Below, piece by piece: positions 1 to 5,627 of a DNA stretch of 6,932 nucleotides. The position numbers and the translations under genes were made by a program. The notes beneath the pieces are model-generated. The model worked only from the letters and a program-made list of their open reading frames with translations. It searched no databases and was not told the DNA's origin. Position 1 is the first letter of the stretch. The number at the start of each line of letters is the position of its first letter. The DNA is from Bacillota bacterium (GTDB lineage Bacteria > Bacillota > Clostridia > Peptostreptococcales > Anaerovoracaceae): contig JABUTE010000309.1 in NCBI GenBank assembly GCA_021443825.1, positions 1 through 6,932 on the forward strand, read 5' to 3'.

Positions 1-47
1 ACGCCGGCCGCGCCTGCGCCTACGATCACGATGTCGTAGCTCTTCAT
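1..47 (-). CDS. FAD/NAD(P)-dependent oxidoreductase, N-terminal fragment (cut by window edge)
   Basis: Only the first 15 codons are present; the gene continues past position 1. They read MKSYDIVIVGAGAAG: a short beta strand followed by the dinucleotide-binding glycine motif GxGxxG (GAGAAG), as at the N-terminus of flavoprotein oxidoreductases that bind the ADP part of FAD. The start lies 9 bases downstream of the DUF1292 stop codon with only a weak purine-rich ribosome site (AGAGACC), so it is probably cotranscribed with DUF1292 and perhaps translationally coupled to it. The fragment supports a Rossmann-fold FAD or NAD(P) enzyme. It is too short to tell the subfamily (HI0933-like, thioredoxin-reductase-like, succinate-dehydrogenase-like or other), so no substrate is assigned. 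Confidence 0.72.
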   Translation of the reverse strand, partial: MKSYDIVIVGAGAAG

Positions 48-56
48 TGCGGTCTC

Positions 57-335
57 TTATGCCTCTTCTGCAGACAGTCTGTCGAATTCCGCTGCGACCT
101 TTTCAAACTCGGCATCGTCTTCGATGTCGATCAGCTCGAACTCTTCGTCGCTGACTTCCTTGTAGCCGTACAGATATACGTCATCGGTATCGTCATCGGG
201 AATCAGAGCGATGTATTCCTTGCCGTCGCATTCGAAAATGCCCATGATCTCCGCTTCGACTTCTTTGCCGTCGTCAAATTCGAGAGTGATGAATTCTGCA
301 TCGTCATCGAGGATGGTGTTCTTTTCGTCAGTCAT
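57..335 (-). CDS. DUF1292 family small acidic protein
   Basis: A 92-residue protein very rich in Asp and Glu, with no signal peptide or membrane segment, so cytoplasmic. The pattern is that of DUF1292 (YrzB-like proteins of Firmicutes): an acidic lead-in, then a beta-rich core with FITLEFDDGKEVEAEIMGIF, DGKEYIALIP and VYLYGYKEV, and an acidic helix at the end (DAEFEKVAAEFDRL). No biochemical function is established for the family as far as I know. In many Firmicutes a DUF1292 gene lies near the ruvX/alaS cluster, but that is not the context here: upstream is a foldase lipoprotein and downstream a flavoprotein. The start is fixed by GGAGG at 343-347, 7 bases before the ATG. A candidate extended -10 promoter lies in the 68-base gap upstream, so it may be expressed independently of the foldase gene. 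Confidence 0.9.
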   Translation of the reverse strand: MTDEKNTILDDDAEFITLEFDDGKEVEAEIMGIFECDGKEYIALIPDDDTDDVYLYGYKEVSDEEFELIDIEDDAEFEKVAAEFDRLSAEEA

Positions 336-370
336 TTTGGTTCCTCCGTAATCAATAGATTTTTAATGGA

Positions 371-383
371 AAGGTCATACCTT
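371..383. repeat. 13-base inverted repeat AAGGT-CAT-ACCTT at the predicted start of the DUF1292 transcript
   Basis: A perfect 5-base inverted repeat with a 3-base centre. It can be lengthened by two G-C pairs (368-369 with 384-385) if A370 is bulged. It sits where transcription from the candidate promoter at 389-397 would start, so it could be an operator or a hairpin at the extreme 5' end of the mRNA. On the minus strand it is not followed by a T-run, so it is not a convincing terminator for the foldase gene. Short repeats of this size also arise by chance. Confidence 0.3.
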
Positions 384-388
384 CCTTT

Positions 389-397
389 ATCATATCA
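389..397 (-). promoter_or_regulatory. Candidate extended -10 promoter for the DUF1292 gene
   Basis: On the minus strand the sequence reads TGATATGAT: a TGn extension directly before TATGAT, one base from the TATAAT consensus. No good -35 is visible at the usual spacing (TATCCA), which is tolerable for extended -10 promoters. The predicted start is near 382, giving a leader of about 47 bases before the ATG. The promoter lies immediately after the foldase stop codon. Inferred from sequence only. Confidence 0.5.
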
Positions 398-403
398 GTA
401 TTT

Positions 404-1441
404 TTACTGAATGGATACTCTTTCGTTCAAAAGTGCGTAAACTTTGTGGTTTCTGGTGACCTGGTAGATATAGGGCATGCCGTAGATCTCTTTAAAGCTG
501 GTGAAATCGCTGTAGCCGGTGGTCTCCTTAAAGTATTCGCGGATCTCCTTCTTGGTGATCTTTGTCATATCCTCTTTTTCGGCGATGGCCTGGAAGAGCA
601 GGGCCTGCTCCGCGTTTCCTGCGATGTAGTCGCCGGATAATTCGATCAGGTTATCCATGTCGGTAGCACCGATGTAGGTCTGCAGAAATTCGTTCAGCGA
701 CAGATTGTTGTAGGTGGCGTAGGTGCTGTAGTAGGCCTGTATATTGTTTTGGACCGTCTTGGTGACCGCCTCGGGAACCTCGCTGATGGGGGAGTTGTTC
801 AGGATATACTCATAAGCCAGCTCCTGGATGACGCCGCTGCGCATCTCGTCGCAGGTGGTCCAGCCGTATTCCTCGCTCAGGTTTTCTGCGATGTATTCGT
901 CGGTGAAGTCGCCGGGTACCTCGTCATACAGGTAGTTGATGGTGACGGTGAAGACCGCCTCTTTTTCCTGCAGGTCGGGGTTGGCCGGATAGTAGTTGGG
1001 GAAGGTCTCGTTGAGCACCAGGGTCTCTCCGGGCATGTGGCCCTTCAGATCGTGGATGAAGGTGTCGATGTAGATGGTCTGGCCGACGGTGATGTCGGTT
1101 CCGCCCTCGCCGGTGGATCCGCCCTCGAACTCTTCGCCGTCGATGGTTCCTACATAAGAGATATTGACATGCTCACCCTGTGCGACGGGCCGGTCCATGA
1201 CCTGGACCCGCTGGGGCACCGTTTCCAGAATATCGTCGATGAGGGCCTGAATGTCATCTTCCTTTACGGGGATGGAAGAAATGTCGCACAGCTGGATATA
1301 GTCCAGCGCCCTGACGCCTTCCACATAGCCGTTCTTGTCGAGCCCCTGGCTGCGCAGCGCGTCGGAATAATCGTCGCCGCAGGCGCAGAGGATCAGCAGC
1401 ATTGCAAGCAAAAGTGCAATTCCTTTGACAGATCGTTTCAT
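404..1441 (-). CDS. Extracytoplasmic FKBP-type peptidyl-prolyl isomerase / trigger-factor-like lipoprotein
   Basis: A 345-residue predicted lipoprotein. Residues 1-20 form a signal peptide (MKRSVK, hydrophobic core) with lipobox LCAC, so Cys21 would be lipidated and the protein held on the outer face of the membrane. Residues about 86-172 match an FKBP domain of trigger-factor type: GEHVNISYVGTIDGEEFEGG, then DLKGHMPGE, the FPxxY element (FPNYYPANPDL) and KEAVFTVTINYL. Residues about 176-345 are helical and resemble the trigger factor C-terminal chaperone domain. The usual ribosome-binding domain of cytosolic trigger factor is missing, as expected for an exported variant. By family it should catalyse prolyl isomerisation and assist folding of secreted proteins, comparable in role to PrsA; activity here is inferred. 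The start at 1441 has AGGAGA (1449-1454) 7 bases upstream and gives a clean signal peptide. An in-frame ATG 11 codons earlier would spoil the signal peptide and lacks a good site. Confidence 0.87.
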   Translation of the reverse strand: MKRSVKGIALLLAMLLILCACGDDYSDALRSQGLDKNGYVEGVRALDYIQLCDISSIPVKEDDIQALIDDILETVPQRVQVMDRPVAQGEHVNISYVGTIDGEEFEGGSTGEGGTDITVGQTIYIDTFIHDLKGHMPGETLVLNETFPNYYPANPDLQEKEAVFTVTINYLYDEVPGDFTDEYIAENLSEEYGWTTCDEMRSGVIQELAYEYILNNSPISEVPEAVTKTVQNNIQAYYSTYATYNNLSLNEFLQTYIGATDMDNLIELSGDYIAGNAEQALLFQAIAEKEDMTKITKKEIREYFKETTGYSDFTSFKEIYGMPYIYQVTRNHKVYALLNERVSIQ

Positions 1442-1482
1442 GAATGGTTCTCCTAAAAATATGTGATTTAACAAACTTCTGA

Positions 1483-1513
1483 ATTATATCATATCAGAAA
1501 GTGGTTGTGTGAA
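1483..1513 (-). promoter_or_regulatory. Candidate promoter for the foldase lipoprotein gene
   Basis: On the minus strand a perfect TATAAT lies at 1488-1483. It is preceded by an overlapping extended -10, TGATATGAT (1496-1489), so two registers are possible. A -35-like TTCACA lies at 1513-1508, 19 bases from the TATAAT, which is longer than ideal. Transcription would begin near 1476, about 35 bases before the ATG at 1441. The 11-base sequence TATCATATCAG (plus strand, 1487-1497) is also found at 388-398 in the DUF1292 promoter. Confidence 0.55.
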
Positions 1514-1522
1514 GAAATTGTA

Positions 1523-1540
1523 TGGATTGGGCAAAATCCA
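1523..1540. repeat. 18-base inverted repeat TGGATT-N6-AATCCA in the divergent control region
   Basis: Perfect 6-base arms separated by GGGCAA. It lies between the two divergent promoters, upstream of both: about 50-60 bases from the predicted foldase start and about 65-80 from the predicted DUF4349 operon start. This position suits a binding site for a dimeric regulator acting on both sides, but no regulator gene is in the window and the role is inferred only from symmetry and position. Confidence 0.3.
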
Positions 1541-1590
1541 GGGGATCAGACCCGGAACGAAAGAATAAGAGTGTGTTTTCGGCGGAATAA

Positions 1591-1599
1591 TGGTATAAT
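1591..1599 (+). promoter_or_regulatory. Candidate extended -10 promoter for the DUF4349-MATE-aminopeptidase operon
   Basis: TGGTATAAT has a consensus TATAAT with the TGn extension. The -35 region at the usual spacing is poor (GTGTGT), again an extended -10 type. The predicted start is near 1606, leaving a leader of about 120 bases before the ATG at 1726. It is the only convincing plus-strand promoter in the intergenic region, so it probably serves the whole rightward gene set. Confidence 0.6.
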
Positions 1600-1605
1600 C
1601 AGTAC

Positions 1606-1725
1606 CGTCAGAAAATGAAAAAATCGGTGATTTCAATACTATTACCTGTATAGAACCGGCCCTTTGCAAAAGGGATGGGCCGGTCAGCAAATGATAACTG
1701 TTATCTGAAAACAGGGGGTATGAAA
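1606..1725 (+). promoter_or_regulatory. Structured 5' leader of the DUF4349 gene
   Basis: This untranslated stretch of about 120 bases is rich in inverted repeats. AAATC-GGT-GATTT lies at 1621-1633. ACCGGCCC (1655-1662) pairs with GGGCCGGT (1677-1684). An alternative, exclusive stem CCCTTT-GCA-AAAGGG lies at 1660-1674. CTGTT (1698-1702) pairs with AACAG (1710-1714), touching the ribosome site. CCTGT at 1645-1649 could also pair with ACAGG at 1711-1715. No T-run follows the GC-rich stem, so it is not an intrinsic terminator. I do not recognise any known riboswitch core. It may control translation by hiding the ribosome site or simply stabilise the mRNA. Confidence 0.4.
1714..1718 (+). promoter_or_regulatory. 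Ribosome binding site GGGGG that decides the DUF4349 start
   Basis: The G-run ends one base before the first of three closely spaced in-frame ATGs (1720, 1726, 1732; ATGAAAATGAAAATG). Spacing is 1 base to the first, 7 to the second and 13 to the third. The second, at 1726, has the ideal distance and is chosen as the start. The repeated ATG-AAA units may allow more than one start without changing the signal peptide. Confidence 0.6.
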
Positions 1726-2841
1726 ATGAAAATGAAACGAACCGTCGCTCTGCTTACGGCTGTGATGCTGGCGGCCTGCCTGCTGCTTTGCGGCTGCGGC
1801 AGCACCGCTATGTACGATACCGTGTATTCGAAATCGGAAAGCGGAACCGTCGCTTCCCCGGCCCAGGCGCCTGCGGCACCGGAACCGTCGGTGAACGGCG
1901 GCCTTTGGGTGAGCGATGCGGCCGCGGATATTCCTGCTGAGGAAGGCACTTCGGCGCCCTCTTTGGGCAACCAGCAGAACCTGGCGAACAAGTCCGACGT
2001 GAAGCTGATCTATACGGCAAGCCTGAGCCTGCAGACCACCGAATTCGATGAATGCACCCGGCAGCTTCGCACCATGGTCGACGAGCTGGGCGGCTATTTT
2101 GAGAACAGCAATACCGAATACGGCTACTACAATCATTACGGCAATTACAACTACCGCTCGTCGTCTTATACCATCCGCGTGCCGGCCGAAAACTACAGCA
2201 GGCTGCTGACCTCTATCGGCGGAGCGTTCCATGTTTCCAGCCAGAGCGAAAGCGTCGAGGATATCGGACAGCGCTATGCCGAGACGGAAGGCCACCTGAA
2301 GACCCTTAAGATCAAGCAGGAGCGCATTCAGGAGCTGCTGGCCAAGGCCGACACCATGACCGACATCATCGAGCTGGAGAATGCTCTGTCGGATACGGAA
2401 TACGAGATCGAGGTCTATTCCAACCGGCTGAACAACTACAACAGCCTGATCGGCTATTCCACCGTCTATGTGGATGTAGAAGAAGTCATCCGCGTCACCG
2501 AGACCCAGCCGGAAGACAACAGCTTCGGCGCAAGGGTGGCAAAGGCCTTTAAGAGAGCCTGCAACAGCCTGGTCAATGACACCGAGCAGTTCGTGCTCTG
2601 GGCGGTCGAGAACGTGTTCGATCTTCTCCTGTGGGCGGTCATCCTCATCGCGATCTTCCTCTTCCGGCCTGTCCGCCGCCTGAAGGAAGCCGCCCGCAAA
2701 AGGTACGAAAAGCTGGAAGCAAAGCACCTTGCAAGGAAGCAGTCCGGAGCCGAAAAAGCCGCGGCGAAAGCATCGCTGAAGGCTGACAAAAAAGAAACCG
2801 ATAATACCGCTAATACTGAAGAAACACACGCCGGCGAATAG
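1726..2841 (+). CDS. DUF4349 domain lipoprotein with C-terminal membrane anchor
   Basis: A 371-residue envelope protein. Residues 1-23 are a signal peptide ending in lipobox LCGC, with Cys24 the likely lipidated residue. Residues 25-90 are a low-complexity Ala/Pro/Ser/Glu linker. About 91-320 match DUF4349: strand KLIYTASLSLQT, a YTIRVPAENYSRL segment, EDIGQRYAETEGHLKTL leading into a coiled coil (about 182-236), and the STVYVDVEE strand. Residues about 296-314 are a membrane helix followed by Arg/Lys (RPVRRLK), so the final 55 or so charged residues should be cytoplasmic. The domain is thus tied to the membrane at both ends, a layout usual for the family. No molecular function is established. 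An unusual Tyr/Asn/Gly-rich stretch sits at residues 131-143. The gene is first in the rightward operon and divergent from the foldase gene. An upstream in-frame ATG at 1675 lies inside a hairpin and is rejected. Confidence 0.87.
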   Translation: MKMKRTVALLTAVMLAACLLLCGCGSTAMYDTVYSKSESGTVASPAQAPAAPEPSVNGGLWVSDAAADIPAEEGTSAPSLGNQQNLANKSDVKLIYTASLSLQTTEFDECTRQLRTMVDELGGYFENSNTEYGYYNHYGNYNYRSSSYTIRVPAENYSRLLTSIGGAFHVSSQSESVEDIGQRYAETEGHLKTLKIKQERIQELLAKADTMTDIIELENALSDTEYEIEVYSNRLNNYNSLIGYSTVYVDVEEVIRVTETQPEDNSFGARVAKAFKRACNSLVNDTEQFVLWAVENVFDLLLWAVILIAIFLFRPVRRLKEAARKRYEKLEAKHLARKQSGAEKAAAKASLKADKKETDNTANTEETHAGE

Positions 2842-2854
2842 TAAGATCGCCGGC
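2830..2854 (+). repeat. Intercistronic stem-loop spanning the DUF4349 stop codon
   Basis: GCCGGCGA (2830-2837) is the exact reverse complement of TCGCCGGC (2847-2854), giving an 8-base GC-rich stem with a 9-base loop that contains most of the stop codon. It is followed directly by the MATE ribosome site AGAAGGA (2855-2861), not by a T-run, so it is not a terminator. It could protect the upstream mRNA from decay or tune coupling between the two genes: ribosomes finishing DUF4349 would melt it. Confidence 0.55.
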
Positions 2855-2872
2855 AGAAGGACCGGTGATCAA

Positions 2873-4237
2873 GTGAATTCAAAGCGCAACGACCTGACAC
2901 AAGGCGTGATCTGGAAAAAACTGATGCTCTTTTTTCTGCCCGTGGCGGCAGGCACCCTCATACAGCAGACCTATAACGCGGTAGATGCCGCCATCGTCGG
3001 CAAGTATGTCGGAACCACGGCTTTAGCCGCCGTGGGGGGCAGCGTCAGCCATATCTTAAATGTGATGGTCGGCTTTTTCATCGCCATGACCGCCGGTTCT
3101 TCCGTTATCATTTCCCATTTCTACGGCTCCAAAGACTTAGAGAAGGTGGGTGCTGCTGCCCGCACCGGCATCAGCTTTTGCAACATCATCGGCCTGGTGG
3201 TGACCGTCATCGGCATTTTGGGCTCGCGCACCATGCTCCGGTGGATGGGCACCCCGGCCGAGACCATCGACGACGCCGAGGTCTATCTCAAGCTTTGCTT
3301 TGCCGCAGCCTGGGCGGTGCTGATCTACAACATGGGCGCCGGTATCTTAAGAGCCTCCGGCGATTCCAGGCGGCCCTTTATTTATCTGGCCTCCTGTGCC
3401 CTCACCAATATCGTGCTCGACCTGGTGTTCGTGGTCGGCTTTGACATGGGTGTCGCAGGGGCTGCCATCGCCACGTCGCTGTCGCAGTTTGTCAGCGCCG
3501 GACTGGTGCTGCTTCGCCTGTATACCGCCGACGAGCCTTACCGGCTGCAGTTTAAGCCCTTTTCCATCAACGGCCTCATCTTAAGCCGCATGATGAAGAT
3601 CGGCATTCCCTCAGGCCTACAGAGCAGCATGTACAGCGTTTCCAACATGCTGGTGCAGGTGGGTGTCAATTCCCTGGGCGCCACCTTCGTCGCTGCCTGG
3701 TCGCTGACCGGAAAGCTGGACGGCTTCTACTGGGCCATCATGACGGCAGTCGGAACCTCGGTGATCAGCTTCGTGGGCCAAAACTACGGGGCCGGCGACT
3801 TTGCCCGCATCCGGGAATCGGTGCGGGTCAGCTTAAGGCTGTTTATGGTCTTTACGGTGATCACCATGGGTGTCTTCACCCTGGGCGGTAAGCTGATGCT
3901 GGCGCTGTTCACCAACGACACGGCGCTGATCGACCTGACCTATCACGTATTGATGTATTTCGTTCCGTTCTATATCATCTGGACCGTCATCGAGATCCAT
4001 GCCGGTGCTTTGCGCGGCGCAGGCGATGCCACGGCTCCTGTGATCTATACCGGTATCTTCACCTGCCTGCTGCGGGTGATCTGGGTCGCCACCGTATTCC
4101 GCATGGCACCCTCCATTGAATGCCTGTGCTGGTGCTACCCGCTCACGTGGGTGCTGACCTGCATTCCCATGGTGCTCCGCTACCGTTCCGAAAAATGGCT
4201 GCCCGAACAATTCCGCGGGCAGTTGAAAAAGTCTTAA
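2873..4237 (+). CDS. MATE family efflux transporter
   Basis: A 454-residue, very hydrophobic protein with about 12 predicted membrane segments (approximately 18-38, 50-78, 95-117, 136-157, 168-190, 192-216, 243-265, 270-296, 318-338, 358-380, 388-408, 418-436), matching the MATE family length and topology. The N-terminus (LPVAAGTLIQQTYNAVDAAI) is typical of the family. The two homologous halves show the internal repeat well: GILRASGDSRRP (157-168) matches GALRGAGDATAP (378-389). GQNYGAGD (302-309) is another family hallmark. MATE proteins export cationic drugs, dyes or metabolites in exchange for Na+ or H+; the substrate and ion here cannot be told. The start is a GTG with AGAAGGA 11 bases upstream, slightly long spacing, so expression may be modest or coupled to DUF4349. 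The next in-frame Met is residue 18, already in the first helix. Confidence 0.93.
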   Translation: MNSKRNDLTQGVIWKKLMLFFLPVAAGTLIQQTYNAVDAAIVGKYVGTTALAAVGGSVSHILNVMVGFFIAMTAGSSVIISHFYGSKDLEKVGAAARTGISFCNIIGLVVTVIGILGSRTMLRWMGTPAETIDDAEVYLKLCFAAAWAVLIYNMGAGILRASGDSRRPFIYLASCALTNIVLDLVFVVGFDMGVAGAAIATSLSQFVSAGLVLLRLYTADEPYRLQFKPFSINGLILSRMMKIGIPSGLQSSMYSVSNMLVQVGVNSLGATFVAAWSLTGKLDGFYWAIMTAVGTSVISFVGQNYGAGDFARIRESVRVSLRLFMVFTVITMGVFTLGGKLMLALFTNDTALIDLTYHVLMYFVPFYIIWTVIEIHAGALRGAGDATAPVIYTGIFTCLLRVIWVATVFRMAPSIECLCWCYPLTWVLTCIPMVLRYRSEKWLPEQFRGQLKKS

Positions 4238-4242
4238 GGAGG
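4236..4242 (+). promoter_or_regulatory. Ribosome binding site AAGGAGG overlapping the MATE stop codon
   Basis: A near-perfect Shine-Dalgarno sequence whose first two bases are the last two of the MATE stop codon TAA (4235-4237). It lies 9 bases before ATG 4252 and fixes the aminopeptidase start. The overlap means a ribosome terminating on MATE sits on this site, which points to translational coupling and a shared mRNA. Confidence 0.85.
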
Positions 4243-4251
4243 CTGAATATT

Positions 4252-5562
4252 ATGAACAACAATTACGCACTGCAGATGGCTGAGTTCATCGAGCAGCATC
4301 CCACTGCCTTTCATGTAGTGGAAGGGCAGGCGAAGCTTCTTCAGGAAGCCGGCTATCAGCGCCTTTGCGAAGGCGAAGACTGGAGCCTGCAGGCCGGCAA
4401 GGGCTACTTTGCCACCCGCAACGGCTCTGCCATCATCGCTTTTCGCATGCCCGAAACAAAGGATTTCAACGGCTTTATGATCATGGCAAGCCACAGCGAT
4501 TCTCCCTGCTTTAAGATCAAGGAGAATCCCGAGATGGATGTAAAGGGCCTGTATGTAAAGCTGAATGTAGAGGGCTACGGCGGCACCCTGCTGGCTCCCT
4601 GGTTTGACCGGCCTCTCTCCGTTGCGGGAAGAGTCTGCGTCAAGACCGAAAAGGGCCTTGAGACCGTCAACGTGCTGGTGGACCGCGATCTGATCCTGAT
4701 CCCCAACCTGGCCATCCACATGAACCGCGACGTCAACAAGGGCTATGAATATCACATCCAAAAGGATATGCTGCCCCTGTTCACCCTGACAAACGGCAAG
4801 ACCCTGCTGCAGGTGGTCGCAGAGGAATGCGGCGTCGAAAAAGATGCTATCGTATCCTCCGATCTGTTCGTGTTCAACCGCCAGAAGCATTCCGTCTGGG
4901 GCGCCGATAAGGAATTCCTCTCCTGCCCCAAGATCGACGACGTGCTGTGCGGCTACTGCTCGCTGATGGGCTTTTTGGAAGCGGCTCCCTCGGCCTCCGT
5001 TCCCGTGCATGTGATCTACGATAACGAAGAGGTTGGCTCCTCCAGCAGGCAGGGGGCGCAGTCTACCTTCCTGAAGGATGTGCTCACCCGCATCTGCGAG
5101 GCTTTGGGCATGAATCAGAGCCAGTACATGAGCAAGATTGCCAGCAGCTTCATGCTTTCCGGAGACAACGGCCATGCCATGCATCCCAATTACACCGAAA
5201 AGTGCGATCCCTCCAACAATCCGGGCGTGGGCCGCGGCATTCTGCTCAAGTTCAGCGCCAACCAGAAATATACCACCGACGCCATCAGCGCTGCCGTCGT
5301 TCGCGCCTTTGCCGAAAAGGCAGGCGTGCCTCTTCAGGTGTTCATGAACCACAGCGACGTGCCCGGCGGCTCCACCCTGGGCAACCTGTCGCAGCATCAG
5401 CTGCCCCTGCTCACCGCCGACATCGGCGCAGCCCAGCTGGCCATGCATTCGCCCTATGAGACCGTCGGCGTTGCCGACGTGGAGCGGATGGTCGCTCTGT
5501 CCCGTCAGGCTTTCAGCAGCTCGCTGAAGATGACCGGCGACGGCAATTACCAGATCCTTTAA
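4252..5562 (+). CDS. M18 family metalloaminopeptidase (aspartyl aminopeptidase-like)
   Basis: A 436-residue cytoplasmic enzyme with no signal peptide, of usual length for M18. All expected dinuclear metal and catalytic positions can be seen by comparison with human aspartyl aminopeptidase: His81 in ASHSDSP, Asp229 in PKIDD (bridging ligand), Glu259 (general base) and Glu260 in YDNEEVGSSSRQGAQS, Asp305 in SGDNGHAMHPNY, and His399 in LAMHSPYE. The Gly-rich VPGGSTLGN (370-378) is also a family signature. M18 enzymes remove N-terminal residues, often acidic ones, from peptides using Zn or Co; the exact preference is not visible. The N-terminus (FIEQHPTAFHVVEGQAKLL) is typical of bacterial members. 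The start at ATG 4252 is set by AAGGAGG; an in-frame ATG 44 codons upstream lies inside the MATE gene and is rejected. It is followed by a terminator at 5579-5614. Confidence 0.93.
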   Translation: MNNNYALQMAEFIEQHPTAFHVVEGQAKLLQEAGYQRLCEGEDWSLQAGKGYFATRNGSAIIAFRMPETKDFNGFMIMASHSDSPCFKIKENPEMDVKGLYVKLNVEGYGGTLLAPWFDRPLSVAGRVCVKTEKGLETVNVLVDRDLILIPNLAIHMNRDVNKGYEYHIQKDMLPLFTLTNGKTLLQVVAEECGVEKDAIVSSDLFVFNRQKHSVWGADKEFLSCPKIDDVLCGYCSLMGFLEAAPSASVPVHVIYDNEEVGSSSRQGAQSTFLKDVLTRICEALGMNQSQYMSKIASSFMLSGDNGHAMHPNYTEKCDPSNNPGVGRGILLKFSANQKYTTDAISAAVVRAFAEKAGVPLQVFMNHSDVPGGSTLGNLSQHQLPLLTADIGAAQLAMHSPYETVGVADVERMVALSRQAFSSSLKMTGDGNYQIL

Positions 5563-5578
5563 TCGGTTATTACAGCAA

Positions 5579-5614
5579 TGCTCCGTTCCTTTTTACCGGG
5601 ACGGAGCACTTTTT
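5579..5614 (+). terminator. Intrinsic terminator after the aminopeptidase gene
   Basis: An 11-pair stem: TGCTCCGTTCC (5579-5589) pairs with GGGACGGAGCA (5598-5608), including one G-T pair, with an 8-base loop. A T-run follows at 5610-5614. It begins 17 bases after the aminopeptidase stop and ends one base before the AGGAGG ribosome site of the next gene. The T-run is short (five) and then broken by C, so termination may be partial. The minus strand lacks a T-run, so it works rightwards only. Confidence 0.8.
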
Positions 5615-5627
5615 CAGGAGGAAGAAT

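Noticed and set aside
396..409. CAGTA-TTTT-TACTG stem at the foldase stop codon as a terminator
   Set aside because: Only five mostly A-T pairs and no T-run downstream on the minus strand; it overlaps a better-supported promoter element.
749..1456. A 235-codon plus-strand frame opposite the foldase gene
   Set aside because: It overlaps a clear FKBP/trigger-factor-like lipoprotein and has no convincing ribosome site or family resemblance.
1655..1684. GC-rich hairpin as an intrinsic terminator upstream of DUF4349
   Set aside because: No T-run follows on the plus strand (CAGCAAATG), and on the minus strand the base run after the stem is not T-rich either.
1484..1690. A 68-codon minus-strand frame in the divergent intergenic region
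   Set aside because: It crosses both candidate promoters and the leader hairpins, has no clear ribosome site and no recognisable composition.
1684..2829. A 381-codon open frame opposite the DUF4349 gene
   Set aside because: The plus-strand frame has a signal peptide, family domain and membrane anchor; the opposite frame has none and starts without a ribosome site.
4234..5448. A 404-codon open frame on the strand opposite the aminopeptidase gene
   Set aside because: It mirrors the codon bias of a well-supported M18 gene, has no good ribosome site, and its product is a low-complexity Gly/Ala/His/Val-rich sequence without recognisable motifs.
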